This document shows positions 14,163 to 21,733 of a stretch of 23,704 nucleotides of DNA, piece by piece; position 1 is the stretch's first letter, and every line of letters begins with the position of its first letter. Made by a program: the position numbers and the translations under genes. This stretch comes from Veillonellaceae bacterium SB90 (lineage in GTDB: Bacteria > Bacillota > Negativicutes > Selenomonadales > Selenomonadaceae): positions 71,017-94,720 of the forward strand of contig CABJCJ010000008.1 in the NCBI GenBank assembly GCA_902364065.1. Direction: 5' to 3'. Below the pieces are notes generated by a model. The model was not told the origin of the DNA. It saw nothing but the letters and a program-made list of their open reading frames with translations, and did no database searches.

Positions 14163-17102
14163 ATGAAGTGGAGTTTCAACCATAAATCAAGAAAAGCCTT
14201 TCTGACGGCAGCCATCTGCCTGGCTCTGTCGCAGAGTGTCTTTGCCATGCCGACGGGCGGCGACGTCAAAATGGGTAATATTACGGGCATTACGGATGGC
14301 ACAATAGCATCTGGTGGTACCATCAATGTGAATGGCTCGGGCCTTATTGACTGGAATGCATTCAATATTGCGAATGGTGAATCTTTAAAGTATGCTTTTT
14401 CGAATCCAGGCACGCTTATTAACCATGTTACAGGTGAAGAGATGTCACAGATTCTTGGTACGTTGTCGAGTACGGGTAATGGCAATCTCTGGCTTATCAA
14501 TCCTAACGGCATTTTGATTGGTCAGAATGCACATATCGATACCAGCTCTCTCGTTTTATCGACGCTGAATGCAAGTGATGAGATGCTGAAAGGCTTCTTG
14601 AATGGTAATGATTTGAGCCTTACGGGTACGGATGCGTCAAAGGGCATTGAGATTCGGAGCGATGCGACAATCAATGTCGAGAATGCACTGAATATGCTGG
14701 GCGGTCATATCCAGATTGCAGATAATGTTACGGTAAGCAGTGCAAAAGCCGATTCTATAACGATGTCGATTGCTGCTGCCAACCAGGCAACCTTTGAAAA
14801 GGGCAGTTCGATAGATGGAGCAACGGATATTTCTACAGGCCGCGGCAATACTCTTGCGTTGGGGAAAGCGACGTTTGACATCAAAAATCCTTCTTCGGAT
14901 GTTTATTTCATTGGTCATGATGTTTCTGTTGATGGAACGAAAATTAATCTTACTTCGGAGACGGATAAGAACAGCACAGCTCTCGACATCATTGCAGCAA
15001 ATCATCTTGGTTATCAAAAAATTGAAAATGATGATGAAAACGGCGTATTGGATATCGATGGGAGCAATACGTTATCCGTGAATGGTGCAGATCTTACAGC
15101 GAATTACATGGGGCTGGTTGGCGGGAAAACCACAGTGGATCAGTCAAATCTGACGCTTTCAAAGACGACGGATCAGGTTGTAGAAGGCACGGTCATGCCG
15201 TATATGAGGATTGCTGCGTTGAATGGTAAGGGCGTTATCCTCGATGATGTCAAAGGCGATGTAAAGAATGCAGCGAACACCGATACAACACTTTTAAGTA
15301 TCAAGGACTCTAATCTGACATCGAATGAGAATATTGCCCTTTGGGGTGGCTCTGTCGAATTAACGAATACGAACCTGAGAACGGCTGCGGAAACAAATGA
15401 TAAAGCGAATAACATCGACATTGAAGCCTTCCGAAGCCTTGGCGATGATACGATGACGACGGATTCGTTCAACACGGTCAAGGTGACGGGCGGCAGCATG
15501 GAATCCGGTGCTGATATTCTCGTACAGGGCTCTAGCGTTGCGTTCGATGGCGTCAAGGACGTGAAGGCGAAGGAGGGGATCTTCCTTATCGGCGGCAAGC
15601 AGTTTAAATCGCAAGATGACGATGTGGAACTGACCAATAATTCGGCTGCCAATGCCGTTTCGGTAAACGATACGACTATGAATACGTCTGAAGCTATGGC
15701 TCTTATCGGTGGCAAGGTTGATGTGACGAATTCCAACCTGACGGCAAGAGACCTTGAGGTTACAGCTGGCCAGAATTATACGAATGAGGGCAATGCCATT
15801 ACGGGAACGGATGCAACAAATATCTCAGTAAGTGGTTCGACCATTAAGTCAGCAGGAGATGTAACGTTCTTTGGGGCCAATGTTGATTTGACCAAAAATA
15901 ATATTACGGTCGGTACGCCAGGTGATAAGGAGTATGCAGCAAATGGTGTTGTTCGCCTTGCCGCCGGTAAAGATATAAAGCTGGCTGGTACAGATGACAA
16001 GGGCTATGTAGTCAGTGAAGTCGATGGCACGGGCAATCTCAGTATGACGGACGTCAATCTCCAGGCACAGGGCAATGTCATTGGCTTTGGCAAGAATATA
16101 ACGGTCCAGAAATCGACTCTTAGCACGACGAATGATCAGGATATTTCTCTCAATGCGATGAACTACTATAAGCGTATTGACGGCGATTCGGATACGTGGA
16201 CGGCTGATAAGGATAATATCATGAAAGTCCTCGATACGAAGCTCATGAATCAGGGACTTATTGAGCTGAGTGCAGGCAACGTTACCGTGGATCAATCCGA
16301 ATTGACGGCTACGGGTGAAGAAGGATTTGTCCTTGTTTCTGCACGTCAGACGTATACGGATTCGGATGATGGTGCTTATGTTAATACGGCAACTTCTGGC
16401 ATGGACGTCCATATCAAGGACACGAATCTCAATGGTGAGAATGGTGTCATGGCTGTAGGCAATACGGTGACGATAGATGGCCAGTCTTCTGCCAAGAGCT
16501 CGAATCTGAAGGTGTTCTTTGGCACAGGTTCTAAAGTCGAGATGACGGATGACAGCCTTAAGGGCAATGGTGCAGATGTCAATATCGGCAAGGATGTCGT
16601 TTATGATGCCAATAATACGTTGTTTGCGCCGGGCAAGAAAATCATTGAGACGAAACCTGCGGATAAGCCAATTGTGACGCCGGATCCGAAGCCGGCTGTC
16701 GATATTGAGAAGAATATCGAGCAGGGCAAGCAGGATATGACGAAGGCTCTGGCCGATGATCCGGACCAGACCGTTGCCGCTGCCAAACAGCAGGCTGAGA
16801 AGCTCAGCAACAGCAATATGACGGCTGAGGAGAAGGCTGCACAGTTCAAGGGCTATGCAGATGCCATTCAGGAAACGCAGGCAACTGCTGAGGAGAAGCA
16901 GGACCTTATCAAGGAAACGGTCAAGAGCTTCGAGCCGACGCAGCAGGCTGGTCTGGAAGCACAGAACAAGCAGGATGAAGCAGCGCAGAATCAGAACGCC
17001 AAGGCTGTCATCCCCGATGTTGTGGTCAAGACGGATTCTCCGGCCGCTCATGAACATGTAGCAGCTGAGGTTACCGTTGATGGTCAGGCCGTTCATGAAT
17101 AA
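14163..17102 (+). CDS. Two-partner secreted exoprotein TpsA (filamentous-haemagglutinin type)
   Basis: A 979-residue surface or secreted protein. The signal peptide ends at VFA-MP (residue 28). The TPS secretion domain follows, with SGLIDWNAFNIANGESLKY and LINPNGILIGQNAHIDTSSL, the NPNG box required for TpsB recognition. Residues about 170-825 are degenerate right-handed beta-helix repeats built on a pattern like V-x-x-S-x-L-T followed by a Gly-rich turn (for example GGKVDVTNSNLTARDLEVTAG). From about 830 a Pro/Lys linker leads into a Gln/Ala/Lys-rich helical tail to the end. No cysteine occurs after the signal peptide. AAGGGGGA (14146-14153), overlapping the tpsB stop, serves the ATG at 14163. 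It is shorter than classical FhaB and probably an adhesin; the ligand is unknown. It is AT-richer than its neighbours. Confidence 0.88.
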   Translation: MKWSFNHKSRKAFLTAAICLALSQSVFAMPTGGDVKMGNITGITDGTIASGGTINVNGSGLIDWNAFNIANGESLKYAFSNPGTLINHVTGEEMSQILGTLSSTGNGNLWLINPNGILIGQNAHIDTSSLVLSTLNASDEMLKGFLNGNDLSLTGTDASKGIEIRSDATINVENALNMLGGHIQIADNVTVSSAKADSITMSIAAANQATFEKGSSIDGATDISTGRGNTLALGKATFDIKNPSSDVYFIGHDVSVDGTKINLTSETDKNSTALDIIAANHLGYQKIENDDENGVLDIDGSNTLSVNGADLTANYMGLVGGKTTVDQSNLTLSKTTDQVVEGTVMPYMRIAALNGKGVILDDVKGDVKNAANTDTTLLSIKDSNLTSNENIALWGGSVELTNTNLRTAAETNDKANNIDIEAFRSLGDDTMTTDSFNTVKVTGGSMESGADILVQGSSVAFDGVKDVKAKEGIFLIGGKQFKSQDDDVELTNNSAANAVSVNDTTMNTSEAMALIGGKVDVTNSNLTARDLEVTAGQNYTNEGNAITGTDATNISVSGSTIKSAGDVTFFGANVDLTKNNITVGTPGDKEYAANGVVRLAAGKDIKLAGTDDKGYVVSEVDGTGNLSMTDVNLQAQGNVIGFGKNITVQKSTLSTTNDQDISLNAMNYYKRIDGDSDTWTADKDNIMKVLDTKLMNQGLIELSAGNVTVDQSELTATGEEGFVLVSARQTYTDSDDGAYVNTATSGMDVHIKDTNLNGENGVMAVGNTVTIDGQSSAKSSNLKVFFGTGSKVEMTDDSLKGNGADVNIGKDVVYDANNTLFAPGKKIIETKPADKPIVTPDPKPAVDIEKNIEQGKQDMTKALADDPDQTVAAAKQQAEKLSNSNMTAEEKAAQFKGYADAIQETQATAEEKQDLIKETVKSFEPTQQAGLEAQNKQDEAAQNQNAKAVIPDVVVKTDSPAAHEHVAAEVTVDGQAVHE

Positions 17103-17148
17103 AAACGATTTATTGCTGTGACGGGATTGTTCGCTGCAATATCGTTTT
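17102..17148 (+). terminator. Terminator of the TpsB/TpsA operon
   Basis: AAAACGAT (17102-17109) and ATTGC (17112-17116), separated by a TT bulge, pair with GCAAT (17136-17140) and ATCGTTTT (17141-17148). The T-run is only four bases, so strength is uncertain. Confidence 0.6.
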
Positions 17149-17162
17149 CCCGTTGTTATGAT

Positions 17163-17203
17163 ATGACCCCCATGGATTGGAGCTTCCAGTTCATGGGGGT
17201 CAT
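17163..17203. repeat. Perfect 12-base-pair inverted repeat of unknown role
   Basis: ATGACCCCCATG (17163-17174) and CATGGGGGTCAT (17192-17203) can form a GC-rich stem with a 17-base loop. No T-run follows on either strand. It could be a second terminator, a transcript-end stabiliser or a dispersed palindromic repeat. Confidence 0.6.
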
Positions 17204-17235
17204 TGCATGTTGTCGTTTCCTGAGCGACCATGAGG

Positions 17236-17284
17236 AATCCCTCCTGTGATAGACTGATTTTAGTTCAACACGGGAGGGATTTTT
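17236..17284 (+). promoter_or_regulatory. Hairpin that buries the Shine-Dalgarno of the SIMPL gene
   Basis: AATCCCTCCTGTG (17236-17248) pairs over 13 bases (one G-T) with CACGGGAGGGATT (17269-17281), with a 20-base loop. The 3' arm contains the GGGAGGG ribosome binding site (17272-17278), and five T run straight into the ATG at 17285. It can act either as a translational lock or as a terminator placed directly at the start codon. Confidence 0.7.
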
Positions 17285-18049
17285 ATGGGATTTGGAGAAA
17301 TGAAACAAGAACATACGTTGAAGGTTGTCGGGCATGGCAAGGTGATGCTGATGCCGGATGAGGTGGAGATTGTCTTTTTCCTGCAGCAGACGGACAAGTC
17401 GTTTGCGAAGGCGCAGCAGGACGTCAAGGCCCGGTTCTCGCAGCTGGAGCAGATGGTGCTTGATTTCGGTTTGCCGCGGACGGCGCTGCAGATGCTGGCG
17501 TTCGAGACGGGCAAAGCGATGGAGCATGGTTTTTTCCGTTATAAGATGAAGGGCTACTCGTGCTATTGTGAGGCGAAGCTCGTCTTTGAGCTGAACCGCG
17601 GGCTTCTGGAGCAGATTTTGCTGAAGCTCACGGCGAGCGTGGAGGAGATGCCGTACCGGATCCGGTATCGTCTGCGCGATGAGACAATCGAGCAGGCGAA
17701 TCTGCTGGGGCTGGCTGCTGCCGATGCGCGCCGCAAAGCCGGTCAGCTGGCCGAGGGGCTCGGGACGAAGCTCGGCGAGATCGTCAACGTGGAATACAAC
17801 AGGACGCAGAAGCTGGAGCTGCCGCGCTATGTGGCGGATCATCACAGTTTTACGCGCTTCGAGGGTGTGATGGATATGATCATGCCCTGGGAGGATGATA
17901 AGGTTGTGGTGGATGAACGTCGATGTGAGGACGGCGAGAAGCCGAAGCACGAAGGCGCGGAGGGCAGTTATGTGCCGCAGCTGATCCAGCTGGAAGCCGA
18001 TGTGAAAGTGGAGTGGTCGTTTGCCGAACGATGTACATGTGTTAATTGA
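17285..18049 (+). CDS. SIMPL-domain (DUF541) protein, apparently cytoplasmic
   Basis: A 254-residue protein. The first part, HTLKVVGHGKVMLMPDEVEI (10-29), is the typical opening of SIMPL domains, and ARRKAGQLAEGLGTKLGEIVNVEY (148-171) is the matching C-terminal helix and strand. Most SIMPL proteins are exported (E. coli YggE is an example); this one has no signal peptide. Instead it has a charged C-terminal extension (about 205-254) that begins with MDMIMPWEDD (196-205). That motif recurs in the next gene. The start is supported by GGGAGGG six bases upstream, itself locked in a hairpin. The function of SIMPL domains is poorly known. The next reading frame starts inside this gene, pointing to a coupled pair. 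Confidence 0.75.
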   Translation: MGFGEMKQEHTLKVVGHGKVMLMPDEVEIVFFLQQTDKSFAKAQQDVKARFSQLEQMVLDFGLPRTALQMLAFETGKAMEHGFFRYKMKGYSCYCEAKLVFELNRGLLEQILLKLTASVEEMPYRIRYRLRDETIEQANLLGLAAADARRKAGQLAEGLGTKLGEIVNVEYNRTQKLELPRYVADHHSFTRFEGVMDMIMPWEDDKVVVDERRCEDGEKPKHEGAEGSYVPQLIQLEADVKVEWSFAERCTCVN

Positions 18050-18818
18050 AGAAAAAGAAATTTTCCTGGAGCTGGGGCTTTCCTGGTGGGGCTGCCTGAT
18101 CCTTTTGGGCGTATTGGCGGTAATCATCGGCATGGTGTGTTGTTATCGCCATTGGAAGCGCAAAGTTCAGAAGCAAAAGGCGTTACGGGGAAAAAATGGA
18201 TCGGACCTTTCTGACCTTATGTGTGAAGCCGAGCAGAAGCCTGGTAAGGGTTCGCCTTCTTCCGTAATGGAAGCGCCTGCGCCGGATTCGCCGATGAACA
18301 GCTTGAGAAAGCGATTCTCACATTTCATGGATGTAGTCATGCCTTGGGAAGAGGATGATGCAGAGGCCAATAACAGCAAGCCGCGAAAGGCAACGGAAAG
18401 CCCTAAGCTTATTATGGTGGCGGAACGACGCAAGGTGCCATCGTATCGGGACCTGCCGCCGGAGCTTGCTGAGGAGCTGTTGAAGCCACGGGAGGATTTT
18501 CGGTCGCTGCTGTTTCGCTATCTGAACCGTTCGGGACGCACGAATCCCGAGATCTATCGGGCGGCGGGCATGGACCGCAAGCTTTTCTCGGCTATCTGTA
18601 CGAAGCCGCATTACCAGCCGAGCCGGGGCACGGTCATCCGGCTGGCACTGGCTTTGGAACTGACGCTGCCGGAGGCCATGGAGTTTATGGAGCGCGCGGG
18701 ATACGCGTTTTCGGCTGCGCGTCCCGGGGATCTCGTGGTGACATATTACATCAGCCGCGGCATTTACGATGTCATGATAATAGAAGATGCTCTCTACGAG
18801 ATTGGAGAGCATCTTTGA
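18021..18818 (+). CDS. Membrane-anchored helix-turn-helix protein of unknown function
   Basis: About 265 residues from a TTG start at 18021, which has GTGGAG in front of it. A GTG at 18039 is an alternative, giving 259 residues. Residues 22-41 (WWGCLILLGVLAVIIGMVCC) form one membrane segment. A polar linker holds MDVVMPWEEDD (103-113). Residues about 157-230 form a helix-turn-helix domain: DFRSLLFRYLNRSGRTNPEI, then YRAAGMDRKLFSAICTKPHY and GTVIRLALALELTLPEAMEF. This domain also occurs at the C-terminus of some bacterial macrodomain proteins. The end, YYISRGIYDVMIIEDAL, is the usual tail of that domain. Overlap with the SIMPL gene and the shared motif suggest the two proteins act together. 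DNA binding from the membrane is inference. Confidence 0.7.
   Translation: MPNDVHVLIEEKEIFLELGLSWWGCLILLGVLAVIIGMVCCYRHWKRKVQKQKALRGKNGSDLSDLMCEAEQKPGKGSPSSVMEAPAPDSPMNSLRKRFSHFMDVVMPWEEDDAEANNSKPRKATESPKLIMVAERRKVPSYRDLPPELAEELLKPREDFRSLLFRYLNRSGRTNPEIYRAAGMDRKLFSAICTKPHYQPSRGTVIRLALALELTLPEAMEFMERAGYAFSAARPGDLVVTYYISRGIYDVMIIEDALYEIGEHL
18784..18815. terminator. Hairpin at the convergent ends of the HTH gene and the unknown gene
   Basis: AAGATGCTCTC (18784-18794) pairs with GAGAGCATCTT (18805-18815) around a 10-base loop, inside the last codons of the HTH gene. T-runs are short on both sides, so this is a weak terminator call. Confidence 0.4.
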
Positions 18819-18823
18819 GTACC

Positions 18824-19399
18824 TCAATGTAAATCTTTTTTGTTCGGTGCATGGGGAATGTCCAGCGGGACTTCCTGGACGGCACAGGCATCCTGGCGCA
18901 TGGCGTCTGATGTCTTGTCTGCCCAGATCCGCTGGACTTTTTTGATGAAGGTTTCCTGGGAGAGCGGGTGCTGTTCGTGGCGGGTGATGTGCTTTTGAAG
19001 GACGGCGAGGAATTTGTCATTGAGCTTGACGTCTCGCTGGGCGAGCAGGATCTGCAGGCTGGTATCGACGAGGTAGAGGTGCAGGATGCCGTCTTTTAGA
19101 CTCTCGGCCTTGGGCAGGAGCTCGGGCTTCAGGGCGCCGAAGGAGAGCGGCGCGTCGCCCCAGCCTTTCTTGAAGATGCCGTCGATCTGGTAGAGCAGGA
19201 AGAGCACACCGTCTTGCTCGTACAGGGCGAATTCCATCTTGCCCGTGCGGAAGGCTTCGCGCGCGATGACGTCCGTGTGGGAGAGCTGCAGGATGAACAT
19301 GGCGCCGTTGGCGTCAAGCTGAAACATGCCGCCATCGGCCTGTGTCCTGATGGGCAGAGGAAATTTCTGCCCGACTTCGAAACTGGTATAATCGTTCAT
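18824..19399 (-). CDS. Conserved-looking protein of unknown function
   Basis: A 191-residue soluble protein; I recognise no family. It has no signal peptide or membrane segment. The N-terminal two thirds look like a mixed alpha/beta or beta-rich fold, with runs such as GGMFQLDANGAMFILQLS and VLFLLYQIDGIFKKGWGDAP. The C-terminal third (about 125-191) is helical and charged. GGAGG (19406-19410) six bases before the ATG at 19399 sets the start. It has its own promoter and is divergent from hydF, sharing a 95-base intergenic region. Its GC content and codon use resemble its neighbours, so it looks like a resident gene. Confidence 0.75.
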   Translation of the reverse strand: MNDYTSFEVGQKFPLPIRTQADGGMFQLDANGAMFILQLSHTDVIAREAFRTGKMEFALYEQDGVLFLLYQIDGIFKKGWGDAPLSFGALKPELLPKAESLKDGILHLYLVDTSLQILLAQRDVKLNDKFLAVLQKHITRHEQHPLSQETFIKKVQRIWADKTSDAMRQDACAVQEVPLDIPHAPNKKDLH

Positions 19400-19446
19400 G
19401 ATATGCCTCCGAATCATTCGTGTTTATGATGATTTAATCTGGTATT

Positions 19447-19476
19447 ATTGTAGCATATGTGGTAAGGTGATGTCAT
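19447..19476 (-). promoter_or_regulatory. Promoter of the unknown gene, overlapping the hydF upstream region
   Basis: On the minus strand ATGACA (19471-19476), 18 bases, then TACAAT (19447-19452). In the plus direction TGG-TATTAT (19440-19448) is an extended -10 candidate for hydF without a good -35. The two would overlap. Confidence 0.55.
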
Positions 19477-19494
19477 GGACAGGAGGGATGCAAT

Positions 19495-20700
19495 GTGAGT
19501 CTCAATGATACGCCGCGCGCGATGCGGCTGCATATCGGTTTGTTCGGCCGCCGCAATAGCGGCAAGTCGTCGCTCGTCAATGCCCTGACGGGACAGCAGG
19601 TGGCGACGGTTTCCGCGGTGCCGGGCACGACGACGGATCCCGTGTATAAATCGATGGAGATCCATGGCATCGGGCCGGTGGTCTTTGTTGATACGGCCGG
19701 CTTCGATGATGAGGGGACCCTGGGCGAGCTGCGCGTGGACAAGACGCGGCAGGCGGCCAAGGCGACGGATATCGCGCTCGTGCTGTTTACGGATGAGGAT
19801 ATGGAGCAGGAGCTTCGCTGGCTGGCACATTTTCGCCAGCGGGAGATTCCGGCCCTTGCGGTGCTGAGCCGCATGGATGAGCGCGGCGAGGCAGGTGAGA
19901 GGCTGGCACGGCGCATCGAGGCGAAAACCGGACAGCCGGTCCTGCGCGTCAGTGCCACGGAGCGTCAGGGGCTGGAGCTGCTGCGCGAAGAGATCATGCG
20001 TGCGCTGCCCGAGGATTACCGGGAGCGCACGATCACGGGCGGCGTCGTGGCGGAAGGCCGTCATGTGCTGCTCGTGATGCCGCAGGATATCCAGGCGCCG
20101 AAGGGGAGACTGATCCTGCCGCAGGTCCAGACGCTGCGGGAGCTCCTCGACAGGAAGTGCCTCGTGTCGAGCTGCACGACGGACCGCCTGCCGGCGATGC
20201 TGGCTGCCTTGCGCGAGGCGCCGGATCTCGTCATCACGGATTCGCAGGCGTTTCGCATCGTGCATGATACGCTGCCGGAGGGGACGCCTTTGACGTCATT
20301 TTCGGTGCTGTTCGCCGCGTACAAGGGGGACATCGATTTCTTTGTGCAGGGGGCTGAGGCGCTGCTGCAGCTGCCGGGAGATGCCCGCATCCTCATCGCG
20401 GAGGCCTGCACGCACAAGCCCTTGCAGGAGGATATTGGCCGCGTAAAACTGCCGCGCCTGCTGCGCAGGCGTTTTGGCGATGCCCTGGACATACGGATCG
20501 TATCGGGCCGCGATTTCCCGCAGGATCTCGCGCCGTATGATCTTGTCATCCACTGCGGTGCCTGCATGTTCAACCGCCAGTATGTCCTGAGCCGCGTGTC
20601 CGCCTGCCGGGCACAGGGGGTCCCGATGACGAATTACGGGGTGGCGATTGCGGCGCTTTTGGGCATCCTGCCGGATGTACGTTTGCCGCATGAAATGTGA
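19495..20700 (+). CDS. hydF: [FeFe]-hydrogenase H-cluster maturation GTPase HydF
   Basis: A 401-residue scaffold GTPase on which the 2Fe subcluster is assembled and passed to HydA. N-terminal GTPase motifs are P-loop GRRNSGKS (18-25), PGTTTDP (43-49) and DTAGFDD (66-72). The G4 position reads SRMD (125-128) instead of NKxD. Then come the dimerisation region and the C-terminal [4Fe-4S] domain with CTH (C305, H307) and HCGACMFNR (H353, C354, C357), the CxH...HCxxC set that defines HydF. The length is typical. The GTG start at 19495 has AGGAGGG (19481-19487) in front. HydE and HydG are not in the window. The gene serves the hydrogenase encoded at 5114-8648 but is not in its operon. Confidence 0.95.
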   Translation: MSLNDTPRAMRLHIGLFGRRNSGKSSLVNALTGQQVATVSAVPGTTTDPVYKSMEIHGIGPVVFVDTAGFDDEGTLGELRVDKTRQAAKATDIALVLFTDEDMEQELRWLAHFRQREIPALAVLSRMDERGEAGERLARRIEAKTGQPVLRVSATERQGLELLREEIMRALPEDYRERTITGGVVAEGRHVLLVMPQDIQAPKGRLILPQVQTLRELLDRKCLVSSCTTDRLPAMLAALREAPDLVITDSQAFRIVHDTLPEGTPLTSFSVLFAAYKGDIDFFVQGAEALLQLPGDARILIAEACTHKPLQEDIGRVKLPRLLRRRFGDALDIRIVSGRDFPQDLAPYDLVIHCGACMFNRQYVLSRVSACRAQGVPMTNYGVAIAALLGILPDVRLPHEM

Positions 20701-20706
20701 GGATTC

Positions 20707-20735
20707 TTGCCGAATCTTACGGAAACAGGTAGAAT
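20707..20735 (+). promoter_or_regulatory. Promoter of the exported protein gene
   Basis: TTGCCG (20707-20712), a 17-base spacer and TAGAAT (20730-20735), directly after the hydF stop codon. Confidence 0.65.
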
Positions 20736-20789
20736 AGAAAGAAAGGTAACAGTGTGTTCGTGATGTTTTGCGTGAAATGAGGTGTCTCT

Positions 20790-21668
20790 ATGTTCAAGAT
20801 TTTCCGCATGGCAGCCGCATTCCTGCTGCTGACCGCTCTTTTTGTCGTACCGATGGGGACGGCAAGTGCCGATGGCTGGTACTGGCTGAATTCCGACAGC
20901 AAGTACAGCAAGTATTTTGACCCGTCTTCCGTCGTGGTCACGCACAGTGCCGCGACGAGTCACGGTACCGTGCCGACGGAGATCGCTGCTTGGACCAAGA
21001 CGACGTACAGTTATGAAGGGGCTCAGGAGACGATTGAGAATTATGGCCTGAGTGCGCTGATCCCGGATCCCGCGCAGCTCTCGTACAGTCTGGCGGAGGT
21101 CGTAATCAATCCGCAGAACCGTACCGTGCAGTATCGGAAAGAGGATTTCTACGATCTGCAGGGCAAGGTCATCTGGTCCAAGACGGATGGCCGCGTCAAG
21201 GAGATCACGAGCCAGCAGTTCGATGAATCGTTCTATACGGCCATTGTCGACAGTGTCTTCGGTCAGGGCGAGGTGGCGCGCAGCAGCGCCGCGGACCGCT
21301 GGATCACGCTGTGGGAGAATACTTCGGTGGACGGTGTCACGACGCATGTGACGGCCGATACGACGACGATGCGCATGAAGGGATCGAATATGATTGTCTG
21401 GCAGTGGGCGGAGACGAAGGACGCCAACGGCAATGTATCGCAGATCGTCTTCATGAAGAAGGCCGTCAATCTGCCGCAGGGCACGGAGCGCACGGTGCGT
21501 GCGGAACGCTGGACGCCGCAGGATGGCTGGCAGGAGCTTGAAAGCACGCTCGACGGCGCTTACCGCATGATTGTCGCAGACAGCCCGGCTTATCAGGGGC
21601 TGGAGGTCCTGCGCGCCTATGCGAAGGAGCATTCGGAGTGGGTCAACCGCTACAGCATCGGGCTTTGA
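20790..21668 (+). CDS. Exported protein of unknown function with two similar halves
   Basis: A 292-residue protein with a clear signal peptide (MFKIFRMAAAFLLLTALFVV, cleavage after ASA at 27). There is no lipobox cysteine and no second membrane segment, so it is periplasmic or secreted. Two halves look alike. The first has DGWYWLNSDSKYSKYFDPSS, IAAWTKT and NRTVQYRKEDFYDLQGKVIWS; the second has ADRWITLWENT, IVWQWAET and ERTVRAERWTPQDGWQELES. This loosely resembles small beta-rich surface-adhesin-E-like domains, but I would not assign it to that family. GAGGTG (20779-20784) precedes the ATG. It is monocistronic, between its own promoter and a strong terminator. Confidence 0.75.
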   Translation: MFKIFRMAAAFLLLTALFVVPMGTASADGWYWLNSDSKYSKYFDPSSVVVTHSAATSHGTVPTEIAAWTKTTYSYEGAQETIENYGLSALIPDPAQLSYSLAEVVINPQNRTVQYRKEDFYDLQGKVIWSKTDGRVKEITSQQFDESFYTAIVDSVFGQGEVARSSAADRWITLWENTSVDGVTTHVTADTTTMRMKGSNMIVWQWAETKDANGNVSQIVFMKKAVNLPQGTERTVRAERWTPQDGWQELESTLDGAYRMIVADSPAYQGLEVLRAYAKEHSEWVNRYSIGL

Positions 21669-21686
21669 CAGGAAAATAGCAGGCGT

Positions 21687-21722
21687 ACGGGTACAGATCT
21701 TTGCTGCTCTGTACCCGTTTTT
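21687..21722 (+). terminator. Strong terminator directly abutting the next gene's ribosome binding site
   Basis: ACGGGTACAGA (21687-21697) pairs with TCTGTACCCGT (21708-21718), followed by TTTT to 21722. The next bases, GGAGG (21723-21727), are the Shine-Dalgarno of the sigma-54 activator gene. Confidence 0.88.
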
Positions 21723-21733
21723 GGAGGTATTTT

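Noticed and set aside
12696..14183. A 495-codon minus-strand frame opposite TpsB
   Set aside because: Mirror of the barrel-coding repeats; TpsB has signal peptide, POTRA and IRGF motif on the plus strand.
15849..17231. A 460-codon minus-strand frame opposite TpsA
   Set aside because: Ile/Arg/Leu-rich mirror of the beta-helix repeats; no start signal.
21665..21697. Perfect TTGACA after the exported protein as promoter of the activator gene
   Set aside because: No acceptable -10 at 16-18 bases; the nearest, TACAGA, is 21 bases away and inside the terminator stem.
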